Shown here piece by piece: positions 35,366-46,080 of a DNA stretch of 64,000 bases. Positions within the stretch are counted from its first letter, which is position 1. Each line of letters begins with the position of its first letter. The position numbers were made by a program, and so were the translations under genes. The notes beneath the pieces are model-generated. The model ran no database searches, had not been told where the DNA came from, and saw nothing but the letters and a program-made list of their open reading frames with translations. This stretch comes from Brachypterus glaber (Eukaryota; Arthropoda; Insecta; Coleoptera; Kateretidae), in NCBI GenBank assembly GCA_958510825.1, contig OY294049.1:37476774-37540773 (forward strand). Direction: 5' to 3'.

Positions 35366-36096
35366 CAGGGTGATCCATAACTGGCATGCCAAAATTTAAG
35401 AGGTGATTCTAGATCCAAAAATATAAAAAAAGTTCCTATAAAGGTTAGTCCGGAAATGAGCCCTAAGGGATCTAGGGCCCTTTAAAATTGTAATAAAAAT
35501 AAGGTTTTTAATTAATAACTCGGGTACCGTTTAAGCTAGAGCGGCGAGCTTTTGCATGTATACTAGTATTAATAAGGGCAATAAGTTTATGTTAATTTAT
35601 TTTTTTAATTTATAAAGAGGCGTGCCCAGACGGACAAAATATATGAGGCTTAAAACATTTTTGCCCCAAACTTTTCTATGTGTATGTTTTTTGGATTTGT
35701 TGTAAAAAATATAGATTTCTAGAGTAAAAATACATATAAAATATCATATAGTGTAACACTGTAGGAGCAACCGTTATCAAAAAAAAATGTAATTAAGAGG
35801 AACTAACATTTTGTGCCACCAAAAACGTTACTTTTCAAAAGGCTATTACTCCTTTAATATTAAATTTAGGTGTTTTGGTGTATAATACTTTTTGCTCAGT
35901 TTTAAATGAAGAATTACCCTGCAGCATTAAAATTTTATTGGTGCTTTTTTTTGTTCCCCATTCAATACGTCATCTTCGAAGGGCCGTAGCTCCCTTAGGG
36001 CTCATTTCCGGACCAACCTTTATAGAAACTTTTTTTCATATTTTTGGATGTAGAATCACCTCTTAAATTTCGGTACGCGAGTTCTAGAACACCCTG
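35366..36096. mobile_element. Family E inverted-repeat element with mismatched termini, copy 1
   Basis: Inner arms of about 100 bp pair well: TTAAGAGGTGATTCTAGATC, AAAGTTCCTATAAAGGTTAG and GAAATGAGCCCTAAGGGA on the left are inverted on the right. The outermost 30 bp differ. The left reads CAGGGTGATCCATAACTGGC. The right, reverse-complemented, reads CAGGGTGTTCTAGAACTCGC, which is the family D terminus. TA flanks both sides. It is non-coding. Confidence 0.8.
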
Positions 36097-36287
36097 TATA
36101 TTGGCATCTTGTTCAGTTGATAATAATACTTTTATACTACTCTTCAAAGTACCATTGAAGATGATTTTACAATTTACAAAAATGTAAAAAATTACCCTAA
36201 ATTAAAATTTTACGTTTGATTTTTATTGATTTCCGAAAAAGTAAATTATTTCGTTTCCCTGAAATTATTACTTTCTTTAGAGGTTAA

Positions 36288-36700
36288 AACAAGCCGTGAA
36301 GATGTTAAATGCTACGCATTCCATTATATATTATTCACAGTAAATGGTATATTGCATTTTTCCAAATATAAAAAAAAATAAATAAGATCTTTTTTTGAAA
36401 AAGAAAATTTTCAAAAAAAAAAATCGAAAAAAAACTTTTTAAATTTGTTTTTAATTTTCTTTTTGCGAAAAACGAAAAATTAAAAAAAAAAAGAATTTTT
36501 GAAAGTGATAGTTTTTTATTTTTTAAAAAAGTTTAACCCCCATAACTTTTTTGTTTTTTGGGGATTATTTTGAATAACAATAGGGATCTTCCCCTCATAG
36601 AACTTGACTGTTTCTGAAAATTTCGAGTCGATCAGATTATTCGTTCTGGAGTTATCGTGTCTACAAAAATAGTGACATCGGACAGACGGACGGACAGACA
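36288..36700 (+). mobile_element. Family B element, copy 3
   Basis: Has the 5' block AACAAGCCGTGAAGATG, TGCTACGCATTCCATTATAT and ATTCACAGTAAATGGTATAT. A long A/T-rich middle follows, then the CCCCATAACTTTTTTG to GACGGACGGACAGACA body. The GCGCAGGCGCTGTGAA end is missing. Confidence 0.75.
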
Positions 36701-36776
36701 AAAATATTTTGTTTTTCAAACAAATATCTTAGCATTACATATCTTGTTTAAGTTTCTTCTTCTTCTCTTCATTAAT

Positions 36777-37010
36777 TATGACCTTTTGGTCACTTATAGT
36801 CTTGAACTAGCGTCCTTTTTGACCAGATACAAGTATTATAATTGTTTCAAATAAATAAAATTTCTTCATAACCTCAAAAACATGTGGATAACCCTAATCC
36901 AGATTCAACCACTAAATTGCATCACATATACTAACTCTCCATTGTAAAATCAATATCAAAAGTTATAACGATTGTAGATTTAATAATATTTTCTTAACAA
37001 ACACATATGT
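36777..37010 (+). repeat. Family K dispersed repeat, copy 2
   Basis: Second copy of the 15.5 kb repeat. It begins at TATGACCTTTTGGTCA, runs through CAAGTATTATAA and AACCCTAATCCAGATTCA, and ends ATTTTCTTAACAAACACAT. Confidence 0.6.
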
Positions 37011-37520
37011 GTTTTTTTATGTACATTTTTACATAAATTACTTGATGCAGCTGGCGCGAAAAACTTACGCCATTTTTCTCCTTGTTTAAGTTTACTCTTA
37101 CGTTAATTTTACGAGCAAAAACGCACTCTGAAGATTGCACTATGAAATGCGAGGCATTACATAACTTCATGACTTGTTGTCATATTAAATCGTATTTTAA
37201 TGAAGTTTATTGAGACTGAATTATAGTTATTATTTTTCTCGGTATTGTGGTTTAGTGCCTTATTGTGTAAAGTAATATGACAAGACAATCGGTTTTAAGT
37301 GCAAACATATGGTCTGGTCAATAGGGGTAATAAATTTATTTGAAAAAATGCCACCCACGTCCCTGCTCTTATGAATTTATACAAATTTACGATCATTCCG
37401 TCCAGCGGAGAATTATGATGGAGTAGTCTAAGAGCTGGTGACGGTCACCAGGTGTCCAGGTGACCATTCTTATTTCGTTATTTTCTCCCAATTGTAATAA
37501 TAATAATAATAATAATAATC

Positions 37521-37997
37521 TTTTTCTATTTTGCGACTCTTATAAGCTCATAATCACACGCATTTTGCGTGTTCTTATAGGCCCATAAGAGGTCTGTACT
37601 TTTTGTTCTTTTGGGTTGGCAACAGGGCCCATCGCTTGATGTTTTCCATGCAAATGTCAATGTTGAATTTTCTACAAAATTTGGTGTTTAGGTTATTTTT
37701 ACCATGTTAAAATTGTGGCTTGGTTAATTGCAGTAAAAAAGAAAAGAGATGACTATAAAATATATCAAAATATCATTTGTCCTTAGAATTTTAAACATGG
37801 TGTAAACTGTAATGCCAATCCAAAACAAAAATCCCTAAATCAGTCATCAAAATAAATGTAAGTTTTTTTTAAATTTAAAGCAAAATAGAAAAAATTGTAT
37901 TAAGCATTCGTTTCATAACACGTTTTTAGCGCACGCTTGCGGCGAGTTTTATAAAGTACTAGTACTATGTTATGAAACTAGTACTTTAATATACTAT
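37521..37997 (+). mobile_element. Family A hairpin-ended repeat, copy 5
   Basis: Full-length at both ends, preceded by an (AAT)n tract. The 3' inverted module has lost part of its left arm. The minus-strand LINE fragment begins within about 10 bp of its right end, so one may have inserted beside the other. Confidence 0.8.
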
Positions 37998-38097
37998 TAT
38001 TGGTGCTAGCACAATTACAAAATTGTTTACATAAGTCAAAGTGTCAATAAATAAATAAGTTAAAAGAAAGTTAAAAAAAAATAATATACAAAAGTCT

Positions 38098-38590
38098 TAC
38101 AATTCCCCTAGTTCCTGGGGCACCACCTTCTGCAGAAACACCTCTGCGCTGTAAAAGGCCTGAGAATGTAGCCATTTTTTGATCCAGGTTTTAAATGGGT
38201 TCAAAGGCAAACCTTTAATATTTTTTGGTAAATGATTGTAATAGGCAATGCCATAGTAGTTTGTGCCATTTCTACTGGAGCGAAGCCTCAGAAATTCAAT
38301 TCTTATTTTATTTTGAGTGGTAGTGCCGTAATTATGATAAGAACTATTTATGTTGTATAAGTGAATATTTTCGTGTATATAAATTAAGCAATGTAAAATA
38401 TATAGTGATGGGAAATTTAAAACTTTATATTCAATAAATTTTCTTCTGACATCATTCTATCTTACCTATGATGCGCACGACTTTTCTTTGAAGTCCAAAT
38501 ATTCTTGACATACAAGAGGCATGACCCCAGCTTATCAGACCATTGTATTTTATGTATGTTTTAAAATACATTTAAATTGGGCTATTTGCA
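38098..38590 (-). pseudogene. 3' part of a LINE ORF2 (RT C-terminal region), frameshifted
   Basis: On the minus strand a distal frame starts KTYIKYNGLISWGHAS, then FGLQRKVVRIIGKI. After a short frame slip near 38450 it continues RRKFIEYKVLNFPSLYIL, IYIHENIHLYNINSSYHNYG, NYYGIAYYNHLPKNIKGLPL and KTWIKKWLHSQAFYSAEVFL, ending in a TAA whose complement is at 38098-38100. The order W-G, LQ-K-VRII, P-SLYI, YHNYGTT, YNxLPxxIK and FY-S is the conserved C-terminal pattern of Jockey/CR1-type LINE ORF2 proteins. The catalytic YADD region is not present. The GC content is higher than in the flanks. Confidence 0.75.
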
Positions 38591-38938
38591 AATCGCCAGA
38601 TCCTGGATTGGGTTCCTTTGGGTGCTAGAATCCCCAAGAAGGTGGTGAAATGGTGTATACGAATAATATGCTTTTAACTTACCGATTCAAATACATTACA
38701 TTTATTACATTTAGATTAGATTAGATTAGATTTTCATAGTTTTACACAATTATTCAGTAGGCTAAGCGGTAAAAAGGCTTTAAAAAGTTCATTTGACATA
38801 TGTCAACATATGTCCAAAGAATTTTCACTTATTCTAAATTTCATTTTATAAATTCTCCTTTCTTTAAAAAATTGAGCATCACATATGTCAAAGGCACTTT
38901 TTAAAGACTGGTGGCCCCAGAATTATTATGTATTACAT
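38591..38938. other. Stretch with no gene seen
   Basis: Some upstream LINE sequence may remain but is unreadable. A TTAGA tandem (about four units) lies near 38709. Confidence 0.35.
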
Positions 38939-38939
38939 G

Positions 38940-39258
38940 TTTTTTTTTTTTTTTTTTTTGTATGTAGTAAATTTTTTTTGGGTTGGCCAGCCGGGCAATT
39001 AGGCCATTTCTGGCCCTTTTTGTCACCCCAGGCAATTCCAGCCATTTAACAATTTGAGTGCTCCTTGAACCTGACCGTCCTTTTAATAAAGGTCAGGATA
39101 TTGGCCCAGGGGAGAACTCTTAGTTCCTCTTGGTTGAGTCTTGTCTGTATGTAAACCTTATAACTTTTTAACCAAAAGTCCGATTTGAAAAATTCTTTCA
39201 CCAAAGGATTCAGGACTTTTTCTATTTGCGTCACATCAAATATGGTTAACTTTAGCAT
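38940..39258 (-). pseudogene. Possible poly-A-tailed retroelement 3' end
   Basis: A run of about 20 T (plus strand) at 38940 is the poly-A tail of a minus-strand element. Upstream of it in the minus sense is a GC-richer stretch with a 70-codon frame ending FWLKSYKVYIQTRLNQEELR, LPWANILTFIKRTVRFKEHS and a stop. The ending I-L-x-F-I/L-K-x-T, just before a stop and a poly-A tail, resembles the C-terminus of LINE RNase H-containing ORF2 proteins. That resemblance is weak. The 5' limit is unknown. Confidence 0.4.
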
Positions 39259-39374
39259 AGGGCAAGGAGGACAAAATAGACAAAAACTATAATTTTTAGC
39301 TATATCTCACTTATTATTTATAGTAGGCCAATTTTTTTGCATAAATGAAATTAATGTTTAACTCCCTACGAAAA

Positions 39375-39941
39375 CACATGAAGGGGTCAGGGGAAAAACG
39401 ATCAGAGTCACAAAAACTACTTTTCACAGAATAGCGAAATTAAGGTTTATAGACTCATATTGTATGATTACAGTTGCAAAGTAACGTCAATTATTGTTTC
39501 ATCTCGTCACATACTTATTTCACAGCAAAATAATATTACCTACCAAGGTTTTTAACATTACCTTTGAGGTTCAAAGCGAAAGATGCAACAGAACTACACA
39601 TATGACTTTATAAAATCGATCACAGTCCAGGACTCTGATCGTTTTTTTATGTTATAAAGCAGCCCAACAGGCTTAGTGCATTTACAATCAAAAATACGTT
39701 TCCTTAGTTACCGATGCGAAACTATGGTCTTTAATTGTTTTTTATGGTATCGCTCGGACTCTGACCGTTCTTACGCTGTATATCGTTTCTATTTAAATTC
39801 GTTACAGCGACTGCAATTGTTTTTGCTTAAAACCGACATAGTCACCTGAAAGCTTGGGTCGCGAACTACAAGATGGTGTATATAACGAATTTTCGACAAA
39901 AATGGACTATGATCGTTTTTCCCCTGACCCCTTCACATGTG
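39375..39941. mobile_element. Inverted-repeat element with GGGGTCAGGGGAAAAACGATC ends
   Basis: CACATGAAGGGGTCAGGGGA followed by AAAACGATC at the left is inverted at the right as GATCGTTTTTCCCCTGACCC and CTTCACATG. The interior repeats CTCTGATCGTTTTT and CTCTGACCGTT. It is non-coding, about 567 bp. Confidence 0.65.
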
Positions 39942-39958
39942 ATCGTAGTACTATTAAA

Positions 39959-40058
39959 CAGTGGTCCCAGAATAAAAAAAGTGACAAAAGTCTGATTTTT
40001 TGCATAGGGCCATTTTTTGCACCGCTGATTACGAAAAAAATAGTGAAAATTTTTTAAA
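39959..40058 (+). mobile_element. Family I terminal fragment
   Basis: CAGTGGTCCCAGAATAAAAA followed by AAGTGACAAAAGTCTG, GCATAGGGCCATTTTTTGCA and AATAGTGAAAATTTTT. It matches the inverted right arm of the 16.4-16.8 kb element. Confidence 0.55.
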
Positions 40059-40085
40059 AAAGGGTAGAAATTTTGTAGATTTTAA

Positions 40086-40375
40086 GGTGCTGCAATAATT
40101 TTAAAATGTTCTCAACATTTCCTTGAAAGTTGGTGTATAGGGGTTTTTGAGGTCGCTAAATCTGAATCTGATATTAAAAAAAATCTAACTCCATCCTAAG
40201 GGAGGGGGAAATAGTTTTTTTACAATATTTTCATAAAAATTGGCATATAGGGGTTTCTGAGGTTGCTCAAACCAAATCCGATAATAAAAAAAATCTAACT
40301 CCACCACCGGGGCGGGGGGTAGTTAATTTTAATTGTTTACATTGTTTTCGTGAAAATTGGTATATATTTTCCTCC
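40086..40375 (-). repeat. Family C tandem units, reverse copy
   Basis: About two and a half reverse-complement units: GGTGTATAGGGGTTTTTGAG, AATCTGATATTAAAAAAAAT, CTAACTCCATCC and a G-rich block. They belong to the same unit family as 11.6 and 41.0 kb. Confidence 0.65.
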
Positions 40376-40976
40376 ACTCTTCATAGTTTTTTTTTTTATA
40401 AAAATCCTTTTCGCCACATGTGAAGAGGTTAAAGTTCTCTGCTGCGGTTTTTGGTAAAAATAAAATAAAATTGTAAAAAAAAAATTGCTTTTTGAGATTA
40501 TTTGCCTAATATTTGATTGGTGCGACGACAATTGTTGCTGTTAGCAGTAAAAATATTGTTTTATTTTTGTTATATATTTTTTATATATTTTTTTTTAATT
40601 GAGATTTTTTTAATGAAGTATTGTTTTTTTAGCAGCACTATATTTATTTTTGAATTCGTGTTTTTAATAGGCGTCATTAAAATACCCAATTTACAGAAAA
40701 AAAAAACTGGGAAACACTTTGGTTTATTTCCTTTTGCATGTTTAGGAGTAATTTGTAGATTTTAGTTGGTTATGTAAGCTGCGGCGCCTCCGAATAACGC
40801 GTTATAAAACTGTAGTTCACTTAATTGGAAAATTATGTGTTTTAGTGGAACGAACCAACTGTTTATATACTCCTCGCACCTAAAAGAGAAGAAATTATCT
40901 AATAGACTTTCTTCTGAATAGCTTATAGTTATTTATGTCCCCGAAAGGAAGTATTTGCTGACTCCAACAGAGAAAT
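40376..40976. other. Stretch with no gene seen
   Basis: T-rich. An 82-codon hydrophobic open frame here is Phe-, Ile- and Tyr-rich because of the T runs and is not credible as a gene. Confidence 0.4.
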
Positions 40977-41410
40977 ACACTGCCCAGTAAAAGAGCTTTC
41001 CCATTTTTCACATCCGCGCTTAAAATGGATTTTTTATAGTCAGATTCAGTTTTAGCAACCTTTTAAATATACCAATTTTCACAAAAACTACCCCCACCCC
41101 TCAGGGGGTGAAATTAGAAAAAAAATATTATCAGATTCATATTCGTCAACCCCAAAAGCCCCTATATACCAATTTTGACAAAAATATTTAAAAATATTTA
41201 CCCCCTCACTCCCTTGGGGTGGAGTTAGAGAAATTTTATTATCAGATTCAATTTTAACAACCTCAAACCCCCTATATAGCAATTTTCAAATTTTTCTAAA
41301 AAAAATGTATTTTTGCCTCCCTTGCCGCACCCCAATGTTCACCAAAAACAATCCCGAGCGAGAACTTTTGGTAACATACCAGTATGCCAAATTTCAAGTC
41401 TCTAGCTTAA
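40977..41410 (+). repeat. Family C repeat, copy 2
   Basis: Starts ACACTGCCCAGTAAAAGAGC, as the 11.6 kb copy does. It then has about three units with CCCCTCAGGGGGTGAAATTA and ATTATCAGATTCA, and the distal block AACTTTTGGTAACATACCAG. The terminal TTATCGTGTCTAC block is missing. Confidence 0.75.
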
Positions 41411-41912
41411 ATTGTATCTAAAAAAAGGTACATAAGCTCAAATAATTATTTGAGGTTATGTATTGTACAATTATAATTGTAGGAGGCTGCTGCTTGCAAC
41501 CAAGCCAAGCTAACCTGATTTTTGTTTTCATTTTGACAGCAGACCTAAATTTTGTTTAGGTTTCTGTAGTTCATTTCTCTGAAAAAGGTATCGACTGAAA
41601 TGTGTATCCTCTATGACGAGTTTACTATGTTATGCGAAGCATTACATATTTTTACGCTAGTTTATTAATTGCAATTTAAACGATCTGGTACAAAACTGTT
41701 TACCATATTGAAATCCACATAAATATGACCTTGATATGCATTTAATTGCCATTTTTCTTGTGTAGATATATCATCAAGATGGAAGAATTGGGTTAAAACT
41801 GTGAATATACTATTATGAAGTGTGCAAGCACAATATGCATTCATAGGTATAAACAGCATCCATCATATTTAATAACTGTGGTTTACTGAATTTGTAGCTT
41901 TTCTTTCGAATC
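41411..41912. other. Stretch with no gene seen
   Basis: Contains a 20-bp family B start fragment in reverse (GCGAAGCATTACATATTTTT near 41635) and nothing else recognised. Confidence 0.4.
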
Positions 41913-42061
41913 AAGGCATATCCACAAGCTCACATAACAACATAGTACATAAGAATGCGGTACCGTGATTGGCTTACAAGATACATGTCTGCACATCAAG
42001 CCAATCACGGCATCGCATTCTTATGTACTATGTTGTTTTGCGAGCCTGTGGATATGCCCTC
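41913..42061. mobile_element. 149-bp hairpin MITE
   Basis: Long arms: GGCATATCCACAAGCTC, AACAACATAGTACATAAGAA and GTGATTGGCTT pair with their complements on the right, around a loop of about 22 bp. It has no coding capacity. Confidence 0.8.
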
Positions 42062-42709
42062 AGACATTGATGTGATATATCGGGATTAAAGCTATGTATA
42101 CTAGATTACAACACTAAAAAAAGAGGTCTCTTTGACTAGATAGAATTGATTTCTTTAGCCATGTTTGGACTTAGGGTAAATGTAAATTAGGTTATTGCAA
42201 AAAAACAAATCTTTCTAATTTTTCATATGCACCCTTCTGTTGTTTCAATTGAACACCTATGCTTGCATACCAAATTTCAGGTTACTTGAACATTTTTCGA
42301 CCTCCGCCCAACTAAGTTATAATAATGAGGTATTTGTATTGTTTAATTTCTTACATTGTTACAGTTTTAAAGACAAAACAAGCCGTGAAAATGTGTCAAA
42401 TTAATTTTTTGGTTGTACAGGGCTCTTTGGATTCGGATTCAGCACGTCAAATTTATAAATAAAAAATACAAATGTTTAGAGAATAAAATATTTTGTTAAC
42501 TAGTGTTAATATTCAAAGAAAAAGTATCTGCAATGCACGCGATATGCTTACTTTATAGGAAATTATTATTTTATAACTGTAAATCACTATTAAGTTAAGC
42601 AGATAAATGAGTAATGTTATTTAAAAATATACCAAGCCACAAATAGGAACTTATAAACATATAAGAAGACCTAATACTGTACCCTGTGTCACTCCTACCA
42701 ATATAATAT

Positions 42710-42930
42710 GCCTATGCCTACACCTGCTGGCTGCCTAAATTTGGCAGAGAGGAGATCTTCTATAAAAAGGGCACCACAGGGTTTAGTCTTAAGTCCGCTT
42801 ATACGTTTTATTTAAACCTTATCATTATAATTTTATAGAAAAAAAAATGTGGAACGCATTTAGGCAGTGAAGAAGTCTCCTATAAACGTCGAACCACAAG
42901 GTACAGTTTTAGGTCCACTTGTTTTATGAA
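42710..42930 (+). pseudogene. Two tandem LINE reverse transcriptase palm-motif relics
   Basis: Near 42768-42816 a frame reads KRAPQGLVLSPLIRFI. Near 42880-42927 another reads SPINVEPQGTVLGPLVL before a stop. Both match the conserved LINE palm motif GVPQG-S/T-VLGPLLF. Each is preceded at a similar distance by CTATAAA and an AGGCAG or TGGCAG-GA block, so they look like diverged tandem copies about 120 bp apart. Both are dead, with no YADD downstream. Confidence 0.55.
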
Positions 42931-42945
42931 AATCTATGGAAAAAG

Positions 42946-43361
42946 TCCTGGTCGTGCTTTTAATAATAAAAATGCATCAAACTGAAAAAAAACCAAAGGC
43001 GTCGTTGATCTGTATCGATTTCAAATTAAATTTACTTAGTAAATTTCGTGGTAACAAATCTCTTTCTTCTCGAGTGGTTTAGTAAACATTGTTTATACAT
43101 TGTATATATGTCTGTGTGTATTTAAGAAAAGAGTTTGTCAAATGAGTCATTGGAAAATGAACATGTAAAATTTAAATTGTAAATACCATTCAAAATCCAG
43201 CAAGCCATTTGCATTGAATCAACGCATAAATAAAATTGAAATTGAAAAGATCAACATCTTATTTTGACAGAAGACAAATTGTGTAGTTATATTCTTCAAC
43301 ATAGGTACATTTCTATAACAGAATTCCTATAGAAATACGAGCAGATTTGGGTAACACATAA
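42946..43361. other. Stretch with no gene seen
   Basis: No supported feature. Confidence 0.4.
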
Positions 43362-43793
43362 CCCTAGTAACAATTTTTGTCAAGTCTTGAGCAAGTCTGG
43401 CTCAAGATTCTTGATCAAGTAACTGCATCCAGATTTTGACAATTCTGGCGCAAGATACTGTCGACAGATTCTTGGACAAGTCTTAGCAAGAATGTATCAA
43501 GATAAATTGACAAGAAATCGAAAAGCGATCTCTATCGTGATCAAATCGTACTTGTTAGAGTAGGTCAAGATTCTTGACCAAGAATCTTGTCAAATTCTTG
43601 CTACAGACTTGACGAACAGACTTGACAAAGTATTGCTAAACGCTCTGCTTCCAGAATCTTGCTAAAGTCTTGCCCAAGTTTGGATACAGATTCTTGATTA
43701 ATTCTCTTGCTCGAGAATTGTCCAATTCTTTACAAAGAACTTTGTCAAGTACTCTGGTCAAGAAACTTGTCCAAGTTGAATGTTACTAGGGAA
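43362..43793. mobile_element. CCCTAGTAACA-ended element packed with CAAG/CTTG motifs
   Basis: Inverted ends CCCTAGTAACAAT and ATGTTACTAGGG bound 432 bp. The inside repeats short variants of GATTCTTGACCAAG and CTTGTCAAG on both strands, so many overlapping small hairpins are possible. A TCTTGTCAAGATTCTTG fragment near 47741 may be related. It is non-coding. Confidence 0.7.
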
Positions 43794-44473
43794 CAGGACC
43801 ACAAAATATTGTTTTTATTTTTGCTTTAATTTGATTTTAAAAAAATTAAATTAATAGACAAGTCTGTTATTTCTACGAAATCATGTTGTTCAATTATAGT
43901 TATATTGTATCGAACTAACATTACAGAATGTCACAATTGTTGTTTTACAGTATGCTACAATTTTTTTTAAACAATTCTTTTGAGTTTAGGCATTAAATAT
44001 ATACCGCCGTCAAAGAGAAGATCTAGTATCTACAAAAAAATGGATTTTCGGTCCTATTCATTTTTTTGTGGACACATATTTTCTTAGGATGGCAGTATAG
44101 TATCTGGTAATATAAGAAAAAAAAAGTGTTGCATATAAAAAGTCAACATTTACTTGGCCTAAATGATATTCATTTGGATTAAGATATTATTCTGTTGTTT
44201 TTGTCAATTATAGATATTAGCAAGCTATATTTAATTGTATTATTTTATTACAATGTCCGTTGGTTTTCGATATTATATAGCCGTAGTAAAATAGATTTAT
44301 TATAGAAAATAACATAAACATATAATGTAAACATATAAATCTCAGGACATAAACTTGTGTCGTGTAGGATGGGTTTTTACCTTATACATACATAAACATA
44401 TAATTATTATCTATTGCATATATTCTATTGTCAACTGAGACTTAAATATTTCAAAGTAAAATTTGTCTTTTAT
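43794..44473. other. Stretch with no gene seen
   Basis: No supported feature. Confidence 0.4.
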
Positions 44474-44720
44474 GAGAGGCCTAGCGTAGTGGCTAGCGCG
44501 TATGTATAGCAAGCCTACTAGCGTGAGTTCGATTCTCACTGGCGCCGATTTGCCTTTTTCAGTTAATTAATAATTGAAATTTGGCGATAAGTGAAACAGA
44601 CACTCCCTAGAAACTGGTTCGAAAGTCAGTATAAGCCGGTGGTTTCCTCTACTACTAGCCCACACAAGTCCTGGACTTAGGGGATGCTTAATTAAGTAGA
44701 ATAGTACGAGGTTAAACAAA
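44474..44720 (+). mobile_element. tRNA-derived SINE, copy 2
   Basis: The head has a clearer A-box-like TAGCGTAGTGGCTAGCG and the B box GAGTTCGATTC at 44525-44535. The body is the same as the 3 kb copy, including CCGATTTGCC, ATAATTGAAATTTGGCGA and CACACAAGTCCTGGACTTAG. About 11 bp are missing in the GGCGAAGGCGTAAGTGAA region relative to copy 1. The tail is short (AAACAAACATGT). Confidence 0.85.
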
Positions 44721-44864
44721 CATGTCTAATAAGTTTTCGGATAAAAATTATATCTTAACGCAAATCAATATTATTCAAGCCAAGTGAATATTATAAACGC
44801 AACAACATATTTTCCTATACTACCAGTATAATTAAAAAATATAACTATAAAATTAGCAAAAGTC

Positions 44865-44974
44865 ACTGATTTTATTTTTATTTTTCAAATTATTTGACTC
44901 GGATATGTATTTCAGTGTAACTGATTTTATTTTTATTTTTCAAATTATTTGACTCGGATATGTATTTCAGTGTA
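44865..44974 (+). repeat. Exact 55-bp tandem duplication
   Basis: Two identical 55-bp units run from ACTGATTTTATTTTTATTTT to GGATATGTATTTCAGTGTA without a mismatch, which suggests a recent duplication. Confidence 0.95.
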
Positions 44975-45877
44975 ATCCTTTTACAAAAGAAAATGCATTT
45001 AAAAATAGATTATACGATTCAAAAACTTTCTATGGGACATTAATTTGTTGTAATTTATGAGTTAAAAATAATTTAGAACGATACTTTCTTATGTTAATCT
45101 ATATCAAATAATAAAACATATAATTTATTGACACATAATTGTCATTTGATGGTGCGTAAACCCATGCACATATGCACCATATAGTCCCATAGACAAGTAC
45201 AGAATACAAATAATTTGTTTATTTTTGCATAAAGTTTAAGTTAAGCGCTGAGTTGCGCCCACTATAACCGTACCAAAGTAACTATCAAAATTTATAATAT
45301 ATAAAACTTATAGAGAAGTTCAAGAGCTACAAGTTTGCTCATAACCACTTTTATCGTCCGATGAATAATTACACCTCCAACATGGCTATTTTTGAATTAA
45401 CTCGTTTGTTATTAATATATTAATGATCCAAACAAAAATTGTTGGAAATTTCCTCCTTAACGAAATTGGTTATATGCATTTTTATCGTAAGATGCATATT
45501 AAGCAACTTACCCCTATAATTCAAGATAGCGGACACCCCTTAAGCAAATCACCCGGTGAAAAACTAACAGGAGTCTTTTGTTACCATCCACTATTACCCT
45601 TTAAAATATCAGCCCGTGTACATTTATTACAATTTACATTTTTTATTTGACTGGACTACAAATACAAGGATTATATGCATAGGTCTCCTTGGAAATTACA
45701 GCCAGGGTAAATGGAGCTGAAGAACAGATCCAGATAGCTATTTGACGTAGCCTATAGTATTAGGGCCATATGTGCAGCTTCTTGCCAGAAATTTAGACTT
45801 ATTTAAAGCACAAAGAACTTTGTTGGTCAGCGAAAAAGTACCGCCGTACATTGAAAGTGGTTCAGTTAGTTTCTTCT
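44975..45877. other. Stretch with no supported gene
   Basis: A 75-codon open frame at 45423-45650 has no recognised domain or splice context. Nothing else is seen. Confidence 0.35.
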
Positions 45878-46080
45878 AGATGTAAACTATGTGACAAAAA
45901 GGACTGCCAGAAGTGTGGCAAAAACAAAGAAAACATCTTCGCATATGCGCCTGCTTTTTCATTATAACGCGGATACACTGTGGACCAGCGTTATAATGAA
46001 AAAGCAGGCGCATATGCGAAGATGTTTTCTTTGTTTTTGCCACACTTCTGGCAGTCCTTTTTGTCACATAGTTTACATCT
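45878..46080. repeat. Perfect hairpin: 93-bp arms, 17-bp loop
   Basis: Every base of 45878-45970 is the reverse complement of 45988-46080. The arm includes GTAAACTATGTGACAAAAAG, GCCAGAAGTGTGGCAAAAAC and CGCATATGCGCCTGC. The pairing stops abruptly at both outer edges. Nearly the same short open frame therefore reads on both strands, which is a product of the symmetry. A transcript would form a 93-bp duplex. Possible origins are a very young MITE or an inverted duplication. Confidence 0.95.
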
